Below, piece by piece: positions 1 to 11,598 of a stretch of DNA of 64,000 bases. The stretch comes from Wyeomyia smithii (taxonomy: Eukaryota > Arthropoda > Insecta > Diptera > Culicidae): positions 231,603,916-231,667,915 of the forward strand of contig NC_073695.1 of assembly GCF_029784165.1 (NCBI RefSeq), read 5' to 3'. Within the stretch, counting starts at the first letter, position 1. Every line of letters begins with the position of its first letter. The notes under the pieces were generated by a model. The model was not told the origin of the DNA and ran no database searches. It saw only the letters and a program-made list of their open reading frames with translations. The position numbers and the translations under genes are program-made.

Positions 1-459
1 CGCGTTCGTCGTCCATGTTGGACGCGTAAGCCACACACGCAAAATGCCAATCAACAAATAATATTGTAGAAAAAAACCAAGAAAAAAACTACTTATCTTC
101 TGCAGCCGCTCTCCACCGCAATCAACGCACGGGCGATGCCAATCTCCAGTCCTTCACACAAGAGTCCGGTAGCAAAAGCTGCAGCCGCTCCAGCCACACA
201 GCAGCACCAGTACAACCAAACAACAGTACGCTGGGTACTGGATCTCTCGCAGTAGCGACACAACGTACAGTCTGTGGCGTACGGTAGCAATAGGCGATGA
301 TGCGTTCCTTTGTCTTCAATAGACGACGGCAACGAGCAGCAGTGCACACGCAATACAATGCAGGGTGACCTTGAAGGCGATTAACTGGTCGGCACTATCG
401 AGATCGAAATGAAATTGTGACCGAACACGACAAGAGCACAACTCGGAATGAGGTACCAC
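1..459. other. Unassigned 5' edge
   Basis: Open frames exist on the minus strand here, but none gives a recognisable protein. The stretch may be flank or a decayed downstream part of the LINE fragment that follows. Confidence 0.3.
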
Positions 460-1430
460 TTATGAAAAACAGTTATGCAATATGACAGTAAAAGCACTAA
501 CAGCATCATCAATATTCACGCTTGTGTATATGTCGGACCAATCCATTTGGGCAAGTAATCTATTAAGGGCATCGAAATCAGTTCTACGGAAATCCAGCTC
601 GAATGTGACGACGTCGTCGTATTGAGCAGCACCAGGGGGACACTCGATGATTAACGAGAGAGCCGGATGATCGGAATCTAGCCGAACAACTGGTTCAGGA
701 GCCTCTTCAGCTGTACTAATAGCAGTAACTGAATCGGAAGTTTAAATGAGGTCGAGAATTCGATTTCTGGAGTTGCGAACTGCATTTCGTTGACGTAAAC
801 GGCAAAACGACAAACCATCGAGTAATGTGCGACAAGCTGGTGTAAAATCCGATAGAAGTGGATCACCGAATAGGAAACCACCTGGAGCTGTATTCCATTC
901 GACGCGAGGTTGGTTAAAGTCACCAAGGAGGATAATATCATCACGATCAGATCGGCTCGTGATTTCATCAACGGTAGCTAGATGCCGTCGAATATAGTCA
1001 CAGTCTTTGCTACAGTCCGGTGGAATATACACAACACCGAGGAAAATAACCTTATCCTTGATAGTGATTTTCACCCATAAATTTTCGACAGTGTGTCCAC
1101 TGGAGAGATTGACAGAGGCAGCATTGATGTCACTTGATACGGCTATAAAAACTCCACCACCACGTTGCCGAGAACTAAAAACGGAAAACATTGTAATCGT
1201 TACTGAATAATTGACCGGAGGCAATGCGGTCATCGAGCCATGTTTCAGTAAAAACGTACGCATCATACGAGAGCTCTGATGTACTTAGGAAAACTTCGGA
1301 ACTTTTGGACTTTAGTCCACGGACATTTTGGTAGAAGATTCGGAAGAACTCAATGGTGGTGTATAGTTGGTCCATTGCCAAAGCAGCAGTGTTTAACACA
1401 GCGTCCGGGGCTTCGGGTTGAATTATACTA
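460..1430 (-). pseudogene. Decayed non-LTR retrotransposon, endonuclease domain
   Basis: Reading on the minus strand from about 1400, the translation opens with FYQNVRGLKSK and TETWLDDRI. After a one-base frameshift near 1200-1270 it continues with LLGDFNQPRVEWN. An in-frame stop at 742-744 interrupts it, and the same frame then continues through RLDSDHPALSLI to a stop at 460-462. The TETW, GDFN and SDH motifs are the catalytic signature of the apurinic-like endonuclease domain of LINE ORF2 proteins, which nicks the target DNA for target-primed reverse transcription. No reverse transcriptase follows, so this is a truncated dead copy. It lies about 2.5 kb upstream of the KCNQ exon in antisense orientation. 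The clade is not certain; it differs from the Jockey-like copies at 51 and 62 kb. Confidence 0.85.
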
Positions 1431-3240
1431 GATTGCAGTCCATCGGTTTCGATCGCATGGGTAGGACGTATAATGTTGTGCGTTGCGGGTCTTAATCTTT
1501 ATAAACTCAAAACACTTTGAGTTTACATTAGAGAATATGAACTTTGGACTCTGCTGCTTTTACTGATGCTGAGCAAGCTTAAGCTGGACAGCTAAAGCCC
1601 TTAGTCTCCCTGGGACCGCCGTTAGGCATTACTTCAGGGAGAGAACTTTGGACTCTGAGTTTCAGTCTTTGCACTCTTGTCTCTTTACTCTTTATTCAGA
1701 ATGAGCCTATTAAATATGATGCTGCAGCTTGTACCGGTTGAATTACGCTAGTCAACACAGGTTTTACCCTAGATCTCAAACAGAAAAAGAAAGATTGTAG
1801 CATATCAACAGTTTCAGTGAATTTTACTGCCTTTGGCCGCCTCAAAAGTACTTTAAAAAACAGCAGAGTAATTATTCGCAGGTTCGTCGTTACTTCGTTT
1901 GCTTAGCTTCAGAAGGGAAAACTTCAATGAACCCTCATAAGATTTGACACAGTTTGGAGGCGGCTAGTGCCATTAAAGTTTCTGAAAACGGTTGAAAAGC
2001 TATAAACTTCTATTTCATATTTCAGTTTTCTCATGAGTCACGGTAGGCATAGTCTCTGGTACAAAGTGTTCCGAATAGTTCAGAACCCACATTGAAGCGT
2101 CTTGAGCATCTTGAGAAAATTGAAAGTATTAAAGATTTCTGAAGAAAGACCGAAAATATCAAGTGTGCATCAGCGATGTTTTTAAAGTGATAAAATTTCC
2201 AAAAACTGAAATGATTTATTATGCCTCATTTTACGATTCCAACTATAAATATAGAATATAGCAGAGCATTACGTTGTTATCGAACATTCAAGAGGATACA
2301 ATCACACAATCGATCTCGCATTAACAAGCAACTTTCTCGATTGTCTGCTCTATTTCAACTCCAGACAAACATTTGTTCGTCAATTCCTAAAACGACAATT
2401 TCATTGAATCACACCAAAGTCACCAACAACCTTGGCTCTGTAATCCGGAGAAAATTCCGACCATGTCATTCTCCGAACACGAAACGTTTCCCAGTACCAT
2501 TTCCAGCATCACTCGTCAACGGTTATCGTTGCGGTCCTATCCCCCTTTCGAAAATCACGTAAATCCTCCTCCCCCGTAAGTGGCAACAAATCCCTATCTA
2601 TCCGGCAGCATCGATGCCTCCCGTCAACGGAGGCACAATTTTATCTATTAAAACGATTTTGATGGGGAAAACTTTTTCCGAGCCTGTTTTTTCCGGGAAA
2701 CATGATAGATTACCACCGGTTACGGGCGCGCGCGCATACTTGTGGTGACATCGATGCCAACAATCTATGATGACGGTGATGATGATCCGTGGGAAAACTT
2801 GCCACTCGATTGCCGCCAGCTGACAGCAAACCGGCGACGCGACGATTCGACGAAGGCTGACGGTAGATTGGGTCTGCTGTTTTTTTTTTCTCCGAAGCGA
2901 ACTCTTAAATCGGTTTCAATCATAACAGTTAGTGGCGCACTGGAAGGCACTGGAAGATGATTTCCTGCGATGAATTAGATTAACAGCCTCTTGGCCTGGG
3001 GTGAATCACAGTCACAACCAGACACAGTCGCTTGTTTGATATTGAATAACAATTGAGTTTTTCTCAACTAGGAGAAGTTAACGTCAGCTTTAACATAAGA
3101 ATGTCAGAAAGAAAGAAAGATATCTCCATTCAAATTCGTGGTATTAATATGTTGTTGGCTTAATCCTTACGGGTTTAGATGCAACGTTATCAATAAGACT
3201 CAATTTATTCTTCGAAAAAAAAAACTGCTATAATTGAAAT
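1431..3240. other. Upstream region without recognised gene
   Basis: A 113-residue + strand frame at 2221-2562 has no recognisable domain and no supporting context. The region also contains an alternating GC run near 2727-2735. Nothing further could be assigned. Confidence 0.3.
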
Positions 3241-3908
3241 TATTCCACCCAAGACAAATGACTAAGACGATCAACCGCTTCGTCCCTTGTATGATGTTGA
3301 CAAGGGTGACAGCGAACGGAAAAAACGAAGGAAAACGAAAAAAAAAGTGGATAATAAAAATCCATCAGGCGCAACATTTAATTTGGTTAACATTTTTCTA
3401 ATTATCTCGTAAAACAGGTTTCTCTCAACCGCAGGCTGTCAGGCCCTTTGGGTGCCTCGTCTAAAAGTAATTACCACCAGCGACGACCGAGGCAGTGCTG
3501 GAGCGATGAGGACATTAATGGCAGTGTGAGGCGAGAAAAAAAAACGCGAGTGCTTCAATTTAATGAAAGCTAAACAGAGCGCGATTTCTCGACAGGAAAG
3601 AAAAGTCGATGAAACACAATGTTGACAGTGCTGTTATTGGTTTGGTGGCGAAATTGGCACAATTTTTCCAGTGACGAAGCTGCTGCCCAAGTAATGTTGT
3701 GTCCTGTCCAGTGCAGTAATCCGGTAAAAGTGTATCGGGTGAAGAAAAAGTGTTTCGACAATCGGGACGGTTTCCTTGGTAGATGTAGTGTAGATGGTAG
3801 TGACAGTAGTGCAACCGTAGAGCAATAGATAGATCATAAAACGGACAGTGTGTGTGTGTGAGTGGGTTGGTGCAAACGGGAGCAACGAGCGGACGAAGTT
3901 GCCGCCAA
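3241..3908 (+). promoter_or_regulatory. Probable KCNQ 5' UTR and promoter-proximal region
   Basis: This stretch directly precedes the first in-frame Met of KCNQ exon 1, and its GC content rises towards the exon. It contains a short (GT)n run at about 3847-3860. I could not place a TATA box, initiator or transcription start. An upstream spliced leader exon is also possible. Confidence 0.3.
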
Positions 3909-4861
3909 ATGTTGTCGGTTGTGCTCAGTACGGCCACGATAACAATGAACAGAGGCGAGCAGGAGAATCTCTTTCGGCAGTCACGAAATCTAAGGCTGCA
4001 GCAAGAGGAGAAACATCAGCTTCAGTTTCAGCAACAGCAGCAATATCTGAACAAACCACGTCACTTTTCGTACGGTAACATCCACCAGGTCAGTAATCTT
4101 CATATGCAAGCCTCTAACTCGCGATCGTTTGGCGATGATCGCGGCAGCGGTAGCCACCAGTTTGCGGGGGTTGCATGCGATGACCTGGTGCTTAGTGTGC
4201 TCAAATCTCCCGTCAAGGAGACAACAAATCTGCTCAGTAGTAGCAGTATCTGCGGTCAGATTATATCGGCAAGTCCGAGTGCCGGTAGCAATGGCTTGGG
4301 GACCGGGGCAAACACCGGAACGGGAACGGCGACCACGCAAACGCCGAGTCCCTGCGCCGGATATCAGGCTTTGCACGGTTCCGAGGATGAAATGATTGAT
4401 GATATCGAGTCGGCAATGGAAACGACCGAGCTGAATGCCGTCAAAATGACGGCGGAACCGTCTTCCTCCCCACGGGCACTAAAGTTCCTGCGTCGATTTC
4501 GGACGGGTAAAATGGGTCGCTTCGAGCCGCACCATAGACGCGTTCCGACGCCCATCCGGCGTAAAAATCGTAGCCGCTCGAGGTCCCGTTCGAACGCGGA
4601 CATTCTGGACGGAGTCACGACCGGCGATGATCCGTGCGACGTTCTGCCGGGGGACGATCCCTGTGACGACGGCGGTGAAGCACCCATCACGCAGAAAATC
4701 GGTGTTTCCGATCCGTACTATCCTATTGCACTGCCGATTGATCAAGCGTTCAAAGCCAAATATGTTTTCCATCACCGTCGAGGCAAAACGGTACAGGAGC
4801 GGTTCTATGTATTCCTGGAGCACCCGGTCGGTTGGCTGTGCTTTATATACCATTTCTCCGT
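3909..4861 (+). CDS. KCNQ: KCNQ potassium channel, exon 1 (N-terminus to start of S1)
   Basis: First coding exon recognised of a KCNQ (Kv7) voltage-gated K+ channel, a plasma-membrane tetramer that carries the slow M-type current and sets excitability. From the first in-frame ATG (3909) it encodes 317 residues plus two bases. A second ATG at 3945 has a better insect start context (AACA before ATG) and may be the true start. Residues about 31-45 are Gln-rich, 115-155 Ser/Gly/Thr-rich, 219-228 an Arg-Ser repeat, and 239-253 hold two GDDPCD copies. This long variable N-terminus looks disordered. Residues about 296-318 (QERFYVFLEHPVGWLC, then FIYHFSV) match the conserved KCNQ pre-S1 and early S1. 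The donor GT|GTAAGTATCC follows at phase 2. Exon 2 at 46352 fits this phase exactly. The channel identity is firm; the start codon is not. Confidence 0.93.
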
Positions 4862-6020
4862 GTAAGTATCCTTGTTTTAAAACATGTTAAATCACTCTCC
4901 CCATTTGCGTTCTGAAACAATGACACAGTCCCGTGCTAATGGCTTCCGACACGAAAAAGGTGGCAAAAGCAAATCAATTTTCTCCACCCCGTTTCAATTT
5001 ACTGCACCGTGATTGGTCACGGCATGGCACCATTCGAGGCCAGTCTCTGCTGGCTGGGGCCAGCCAGAAACATGAATAAATAAGAAGCTGCCTCTTTCTG
5101 CGCGTCAAAATCAATCGGCCGTTTCCTGGCTGGCTCCCACAAACACACGGCGGCAAACATCAATATTGACAGTTTGCATCTAATGGTACACGAAAACACG
5201 ATTGATCGTCGGTCGAGTGAGGGAAAGACGGGTAGGTTGAGGGGAAGTTTTCAATCATGTCAGAAATAACACGTTATACTTGCGGCCTTCGAAACAATGA
5301 TGGCTGTTACAACTCAATCTGTCTGCCCGCAGGCGGGCGGGCGGGTGACCAGCAGCCCATGGATGTCAGCATTAATGGTTGCTCGATTCGATCGCTTGTT
5401 CTCGGCTATTTACAGCATTGCTCTTTACTACCCGGGGAGCCTTATGCTCTGGATGGATATGACAGGTAAATGGCTAGAGTAACGTGTATGCATTGCATTG
5501 GCTCTAAGGCTATCGTTTTTGAAATTTAATGCATCACAATGCACAGTGGTTCGTCCATAGGTCAAAAATAGAAATTTTTTTTTGTTTTCTGATTATTATT
5601 GTTTTAATGTATAAACGGTTTAGGTTTAGGTTATAAACCTGAGAATGCAGAAAAGTTGTTTTTGATGGCCTATTTTATGATCAGTCTACTTTTGAGCACG
5701 AGATAAGGGAAGGTGTTTGACACTTGCAAAATCAATTTAAACAGACGTGTTTTTTTACATTGAGTACATATCCGCTGTAGAACGAATTCAATTGCTTCAT
5801 CTGTTTATTTTCATCATGAGCCGCCAGAAAACTGGTTTGTTTCGCTATGGCGGTGTTGTTTGGATAGGTATGTGCTAAACTGTATTCATAATTAGTCGTA
5901 AGATGGAACGTAGGTATACAGTCAGGGAGCAACACCCATACATAACTTCATGTAAACTTTTAAATGTGTTCCGCGCGAGATACTGTCACCAAATTACCAC
6001 CAAACGAAAGATTTAGAACC
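4862..6020. other. 5' part of KCNQ intron, no element recognised
   Basis: The first ~350 bases keep the higher GC content of the exon and could hold intronic regulatory sequence. No gene, RNA or repeat was recognised. Confidence 0.3.
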
Positions 6021-6023
6021 TAA

Positions 6024-7096
6024 GGGCATCTTCAGCGGTGGTCTATTTTTTAAACAACTTTATACTAGATTTACACCAGCGAAACCTGAATAAAACCAGC
6101 TAATATAGACCAACTTTACGTTTTCCGCACCGGTGTTGTATATCTCGTTGTTTTAGAATCGCTGACATCTGTCACACTGTCAACAATACCATACCCTATG
6201 TTATCAGTTTATGAAACTTGTTATAATGAAAAGCACTCAATATATAACAAACGGAAATTGGATCTTTTTAACGCACATTAAACGATTACTTTGGCAAGAC
6301 ACTTTATATCCTCAAGACTTTATATATTTGACGGTTTAACCCAAGCGTCAGTGACATTTCTCAGGATGGATTGTTATGATCGAAAAATTTCTGCTACAAG
6401 TAGGGCTTCGGAGGATAGCGAAAATTATTTGATCGCGAAGATGCTCATCTTCCGTTTTCGTCTCATCAATCTTTCAAAATCTTGCAGTTCTCAAAACTTG
6501 GATTTGGTTTTGAGGATATTGAAACAAGTCCGCATTGTGAACGTTTTCAGTTCAGAGTCTTAGAGGAACATTTTTCTGGCCTCTTGAGGTCTCCAATTAA
6601 GGCGATTAACGAATGGCCAACATATTTGTCATCCTGGTGGCTGATGGTTGCAAACCAAGTAGTTAAACCTGCGGTTATGGTCTTCCAGAATTCCCCCTTT
6701 TGCTAGTCGGTTTCCTTGAAGCCAAAAACGACAAACCTGTTCTTTTTCTTCTTCAAAAAAACCACAAAAACATATTGTGAATTGTCATGAAAAATCTTTG
6801 TTTTGTTTATTTCCCAACACTCGCAAAACGTTTATATGGAAATAGCTAAAAATGAGTTATTCAATTAAAATATGACATTTGACCCACCTATTGGTAGCGT
6901 ACAAAGGGTTTTAGAACGATCTATTTCTTGTTCCAAAAAGTGACAAATATAGACCAAAACGTATACCCGTTTCAAATTTTTTCAATTTAGATCTGGTATA
7001 AAACAAAATTTACACCACCGGTGCAGTAGTGAATTTGAGTTTGTTCCAAAAAAAAATAGAACAAAACAACGATTTGGACTACCGCTGAAGATGCCC
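6024..7096. mobile_element. 1.07-kb terminal-inverted-repeat element with TAA duplication
   Basis: The left end GGGCATCTTCAGCGGTGGTC and the right end, read in reverse complement as GGGCATCTTCAGCGGTAGTC, differ at one base over 20. TAA lies immediately outside both ends (6021-6023 and 7097-7099). The next ~100 bases inside also pair loosely (both ends carry GTCTATTTTT-like and ACACCRSCG motifs). A 3-bp TWA duplication is typical of PIF/Harbinger-related elements. No transposase is visible, so this is probably non-autonomous. Confidence 0.85.
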
Positions 7097-7353
7097 TAAA
7101 AAAGATTTGTTAAAGGTTCCAGCTGCATATATTTGCATTAGTCGATGACAAGCGGTTAAAGATGGTTACTTTTCGTTTGAATTTTAGACTTTTTACATAG
7201 TTTCTTAGACGGATTGTGGTACATTCAGCTCAAATTTGCAAATTTGTTCATAAACATTTGTCTTCATTCGAATTTTGATATTTGATGTTGAAACACGAGT
7301 GGTTCCTGAACAAATATCAAATTTTTTCGAAGTTATTCCAGAAAAATAACGTA

Positions 7354-8595
7354 GGGTAGAGCGGGGCTAGTTGGTTACGGGGCAAGTTGGTCAATGAGAA
7401 TATCTTCGAATCTACGTATCTAAAAAATCGTATTATATGGGTGATACGTAGTAGATAACCAGAGAAACTAAATGACAAAATGAAGTATTTGCTGCCAAAT
7501 TGGCCATCAATTCTACTCGGTTTTCATGTTGAAATTTTTTGTCTAAACAAAGCTAGCCAAATTGAAATGAACATGGCTTAACGTATTATGAAAGTCATTT
7601 TCGTTAGTTTTAAGTTGTGTAAAGCAAACTTTCGCCAAAATTTTATTTTCATATATTTCGAGTAATTTACATATTTAATACATGAGGGGCTAGTTGGTCA
7701 CATACTAGCGGGGCTGGTTGGTCATATGCACATCATAAATGAATGCAAGTAACCAAATGAATGCAATTCCAGGAACAGTGCATTTCGTGACACAAACTTA
7801 ATCCAAGCGAAAACAGCGTTTGCTTTGTTTAGAAAAACCAATTATTTGAAGCGATAAACTATTTGGTAAAAGTTATCTCCATTTCATCGTCATTTTGATG
7901 AATATTTTTTTGTGCAATATAAATGCTTAGTCATTGATCTAAAATAACTATAACGTACACTAATGCATCGACAAATGCTTTCTATCTGATGAAAATTTCG
8001 GCGTAAGCAAGCTTTCAACGAAAAAAAAAGCTAATGTAGCTATAGTTTTGTGCTTGTGATTGCAGATGCAAATCTAGAACTTGGCCCCTGTTCTCAATTT
8101 AATCCTTATTGTTTTTGATTTAGTTCCCAACTAAACTATTAGGGAAATTTCAACATATACTTCTTGTCAGGTATGAAAGAGTAACACGATTTTTTTCATG
8201 CAATTTTGAGTTACTTCTCTGATGGTTTGGGATTTTGGAAAGCGAACGTATAAACAAAAAACCCGAATGCGGTTTGACCTCCGCTGAGATGCTACAGGCT
8301 GCCGCTAATGCAGTGAGGAATAAAAACTGAATTGTCCTTCCGAAATATGAACGATCAATTTACCCCACACCCTGACCAACTTACCCCAGCTGAGGGGCTA
8401 GTTGGCCAACTTGACATCCACTCAAAAAACATAGAATATCCGCAAAATCATAAACTATTCTGTACAGTTTATATTTTTTCTAGATGCTATAGACTTAACA
8501 CAACATTTCCATGTAATGAGTTTTTGCCATAATGTTTCCTACAAAAAGTTACAGAACACTTTGACCAAAAATGACTAACTAGCCCCGCTCTACCC
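7354..8595. mobile_element. 1.24-kb terminal-inverted-repeat element with TA duplication
   Basis: The left end GGGTAGAGCGGGGCTAGTTG is mirrored at the right by ACTAGCCCCGCTCTACCC. TA flanks both sides (7352-7353 and 8596-8597). The motif GGGGCTAGTTGG or close variants recurs inside near 7379, 7685, 7711 and 8394. A TA duplication points to the Tc1/mariner superfamily. No transposase frame was found. Confidence 0.85.
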
Positions 8596-8597
8596 TA

Positions 8598-9777
8598 AAA
8601 CAAGAATACTAAAACTTTAATCGCTTTGAGAGTTCACTTAACGAAACCAGATTGTGCTTAAATTTAGCATAAGGACTTTTTTCGAGAGAGAAAAACTTTT
8701 AAAAACTGCTGCATTTCGAAATTCAATGGTCAAACTTTTCCCTATATTCGATTAGCACCCTATTATGCATGTATAATAATGGCAATGCCAGAAAATTGAA
8801 ACAAGTTGGGTGATGGCAGTCCCGGAAAGTATGTTTTAGTCGAAAAACACTTATTTCTGTCGATTTCAGTAGTTTTCAAGACCAATATTGCACAAAAATT
8901 ATTTATGACCGCCCTCGCCATACAATTCGAACCACTGTGCAATGGTAGAGGCCTGGGAGGGAGAAAAGAATACTACACTCAAAACAGAGAACACGCACAT
9001 GCGTCGTTTTCTGATAGCGTGTAACTATCTTCTTGCTGTAACGCATGCATGACTCAAACGAAGAATACTGAATGTGCAAATATTACAGACTAATTTTTCG
9101 AGTCTGTGTTTCCTTCAATGTGCCGTTGTATAAAAGTTTTTTCAAAGTTTCGAGTTCGACCGTGATGAAGTGTGTTCGAAATTGTAACCAAAGCCTTAAA
9201 TCAGCAAGCACAAGTTTGATAATCAAAGTACGCTAGCATGATTACTACTTAAAGCTTATGAAATTTATTATTTTACGTAAAAACAAACCAAATTTTTTTG
9301 TAAAACGAATACAAAAACTGTTTGCGATGAATATTTTTTCGGGCAACGCGATACCTTTCAGTTGTAACAATACTCATCGCAAAAAAATGCTTATTTTTCC
9401 TTGGTTCAAATTGACAGTCAATGACAGCTCATTCTGGTTCATTTTGACACTCACACCGCTTCGTATCCGTTTCTCCCTCCCAGGTAGAGACTTCTCTTTC
9501 GACTGCGTTGATTTTAGTTAAAAGAAAAATAAATTGACTGAGCATTTTAGTTTACTGTCGTACAATACGTAATAAAATTGGCAAAAAATAGTCAACAAAT
9601 TTTACTGACCTACTGGAACATCACCTATTTCAAATATCATAATTCATAAATTGTATAGAATCTGTTAGTTGTTTGCACCTAAAATACGCATGATTCCAGT
9701 GGTAATTTCGAACCACAAAACTCAAATAAAAAAAATTCATCCAAAACCAAGACTTGCATGTAATCAATATGAGCAAG
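8598..9777. other. AT-rich intronic DNA, nothing recognised
   Basis: Only short frames without recognisable motifs are present, such as 9258-9521 on the + strand. Confidence 0.3.
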
Positions 9778-10623
9778 AGCGCGCCAAATGACCTATGGTC
9801 GAATAACGAACATTTTTGATTTGAATGAAACTTTGCACACGTATTTGGCTTAGCAAACTGAGCATTTTTCACAGGTGGAGAGATTTTTTACACCCATGAG
9901 TTACATTCTAAAAGGGCGTATGCCTTTTGGCACAGGTTTTATTCGAAGCATTGTAGCCCAGAAACCGTTGGTTGTATAGAAAAACTGTCTGAGAATGAGT
10001 TGTAGGGAATTAAAAATGCACCATAAAAAAAATATACACTGTAAAAAAAAATTTTTTTTTGACCAAAAAAAATTAAAAATAAATATTAAATTTCAATTTA
10101 AAAAAAAAGAGTTGAATTTTTGTTTTGTTTTTTTTTTTTATAAGAAACTTGACATTAATACGCAACTTTTAAAAAAAAGTCCAGGGTGGAGAAATGAAAA
10201 ACAATTTTTTTATGGTAGATTATTTTTTTTATGAAAATTCTAATTCAAAAATTTTTCAAAACATTTGTTCTCTGATGATTTTAAAAGATACGGAGAGTCA
10301 TTTTGAATCAAAAAGCTCTTGGTAGTAAACATTCTAGAGGCATTGGTTTTCGAGTTATTTCTAATTTAAGCTCGAAAAATTATAATTATTTAGGAAAGTA
10401 CACGTTTTTCTTAATTTGTCCATGGTTCTCCAGCGAAAACCTAACGTTTATTGGAATGCATGATCAAAAATATACAATTCATTCTTTGACAACAAAACGA
10501 AGAAAAGAGTTAATTGTTCTAAGTGATATGAATATATATAAGAATTAAATATTTATTTTCGAGTTATATTATCTTAGGAACATATTTTTTATGACATAGA
10601 TACTTTACAGAACTAGTTTCACC

Positions 10624-11480
10624 TTATATTTTATATACATCATAAGTAAATGATTCGTCATCTTTTGGAAACAGCTTCGTTTGTATCTTATTTTCTGAAA
10701 TCGGAACAAAAGAGTAATACTTTTGTGTGGCAGCTATTATTATAGATTTTTTGAAAATATTGCTCCATTCTGTTACTTCTTGTTCATATTCTTCATATGA
10801 TACCCAACTAAATGACATTTTTGATGAATTTTTATAATTTTGCTGATTAGACCAATCATACAATTCTTTTGCGCTTGTAATGGGATGTTCATGTTCTTTA
10901 GCTGAACTTGCATTTCCTGCCATTCGTTTTAATATGCAACCAATTGCATCGCATAGGCCTTTACCATGAGAAGTCGCAAAAAAATGCCACTCTGCATCGA
11001 CGTTATATTTTGTTTTGAACTTGCAAAGACTTGCAAAGTTTTTTCTATTTTTATTTTGTGAGGCAGCTCCATCAGACATTAATATCGCTTTTTTCATCTC
11101 TATTGTTGTTTTCAAAAAACTCATCAATTTGGCAATGAACGCCTGAACCGCAACAGTATCATGATGGAGTACTTCCGATATTATGAAAAAACTGATATTC
11201 TTAAGTGTTCCAGATTTGAATAGTAAACAACGAAGGGATGAATGGTGGCTTGACTATCATTCCAATAACTACACGAATCACAAATTGATAAGAACGTATT
11301 AAAATGAGCTTGACTGTTCAATATTTTTAATTTTGCAATAACGTTTTTTTTTAATTTGCGTAAGCTTGATGAGCACCGATGATCAGGAAAGGGTTTACAG
11401 CATTTGGGCTTGGTGTATTCCATTTTCACTTTATTCATCTTCACAAAATGCAAACTATTACTAACACATCTGGAGTAGTG
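10624..11480 (-). pseudogene. Transposase-like ORF relic of unassigned family
   Basis: On the minus strand, residues SDGAASQNKNRKNF are followed about 20 residues later by WHFFATSHGKGLCDAIG and LKRMAGNAS. The open frame runs upstream past 11127 to about 11190, reading ISEVLHHDTVAVQAF. It then changes frame to join an upstream Cys-containing segment (CKPFPDHRC and SICDSCSYW). An Asp after a hydrophobic strand and a following HGKG-CD block resemble ORFs repeated in many arthropod genomes, and would fit an RNase-H-like DDE transposase. This assignment is an inference; I cannot name the superfamily. The frameshift and the lack of an intact start make it a relic. It lies between the long inverted repeats. 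Confidence 0.5.
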
Positions 11481-11598
11481 CAATCGTATTTAAATACGGA
11501 AACAGATATTATAGGTAACCCAGTAGTTATTGGTTGCGTACTTTACAAACAGTTATTATTAGTAAACTAGTGATAGTGTTGCACGACAAACATATTTT

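Noticed and set aside
1736..1760. Short match (GCTAGTCAACACAGG) to the reverse complement near 26.07 kb
   Set aside because: Too short to define a repeat family without a search.
3990..4853. Several 88-128 residue frames on both strands within KCNQ exon 1
   Set aside because: They are shadow frames of the KCNQ coding sequence in a GC-rich exon.
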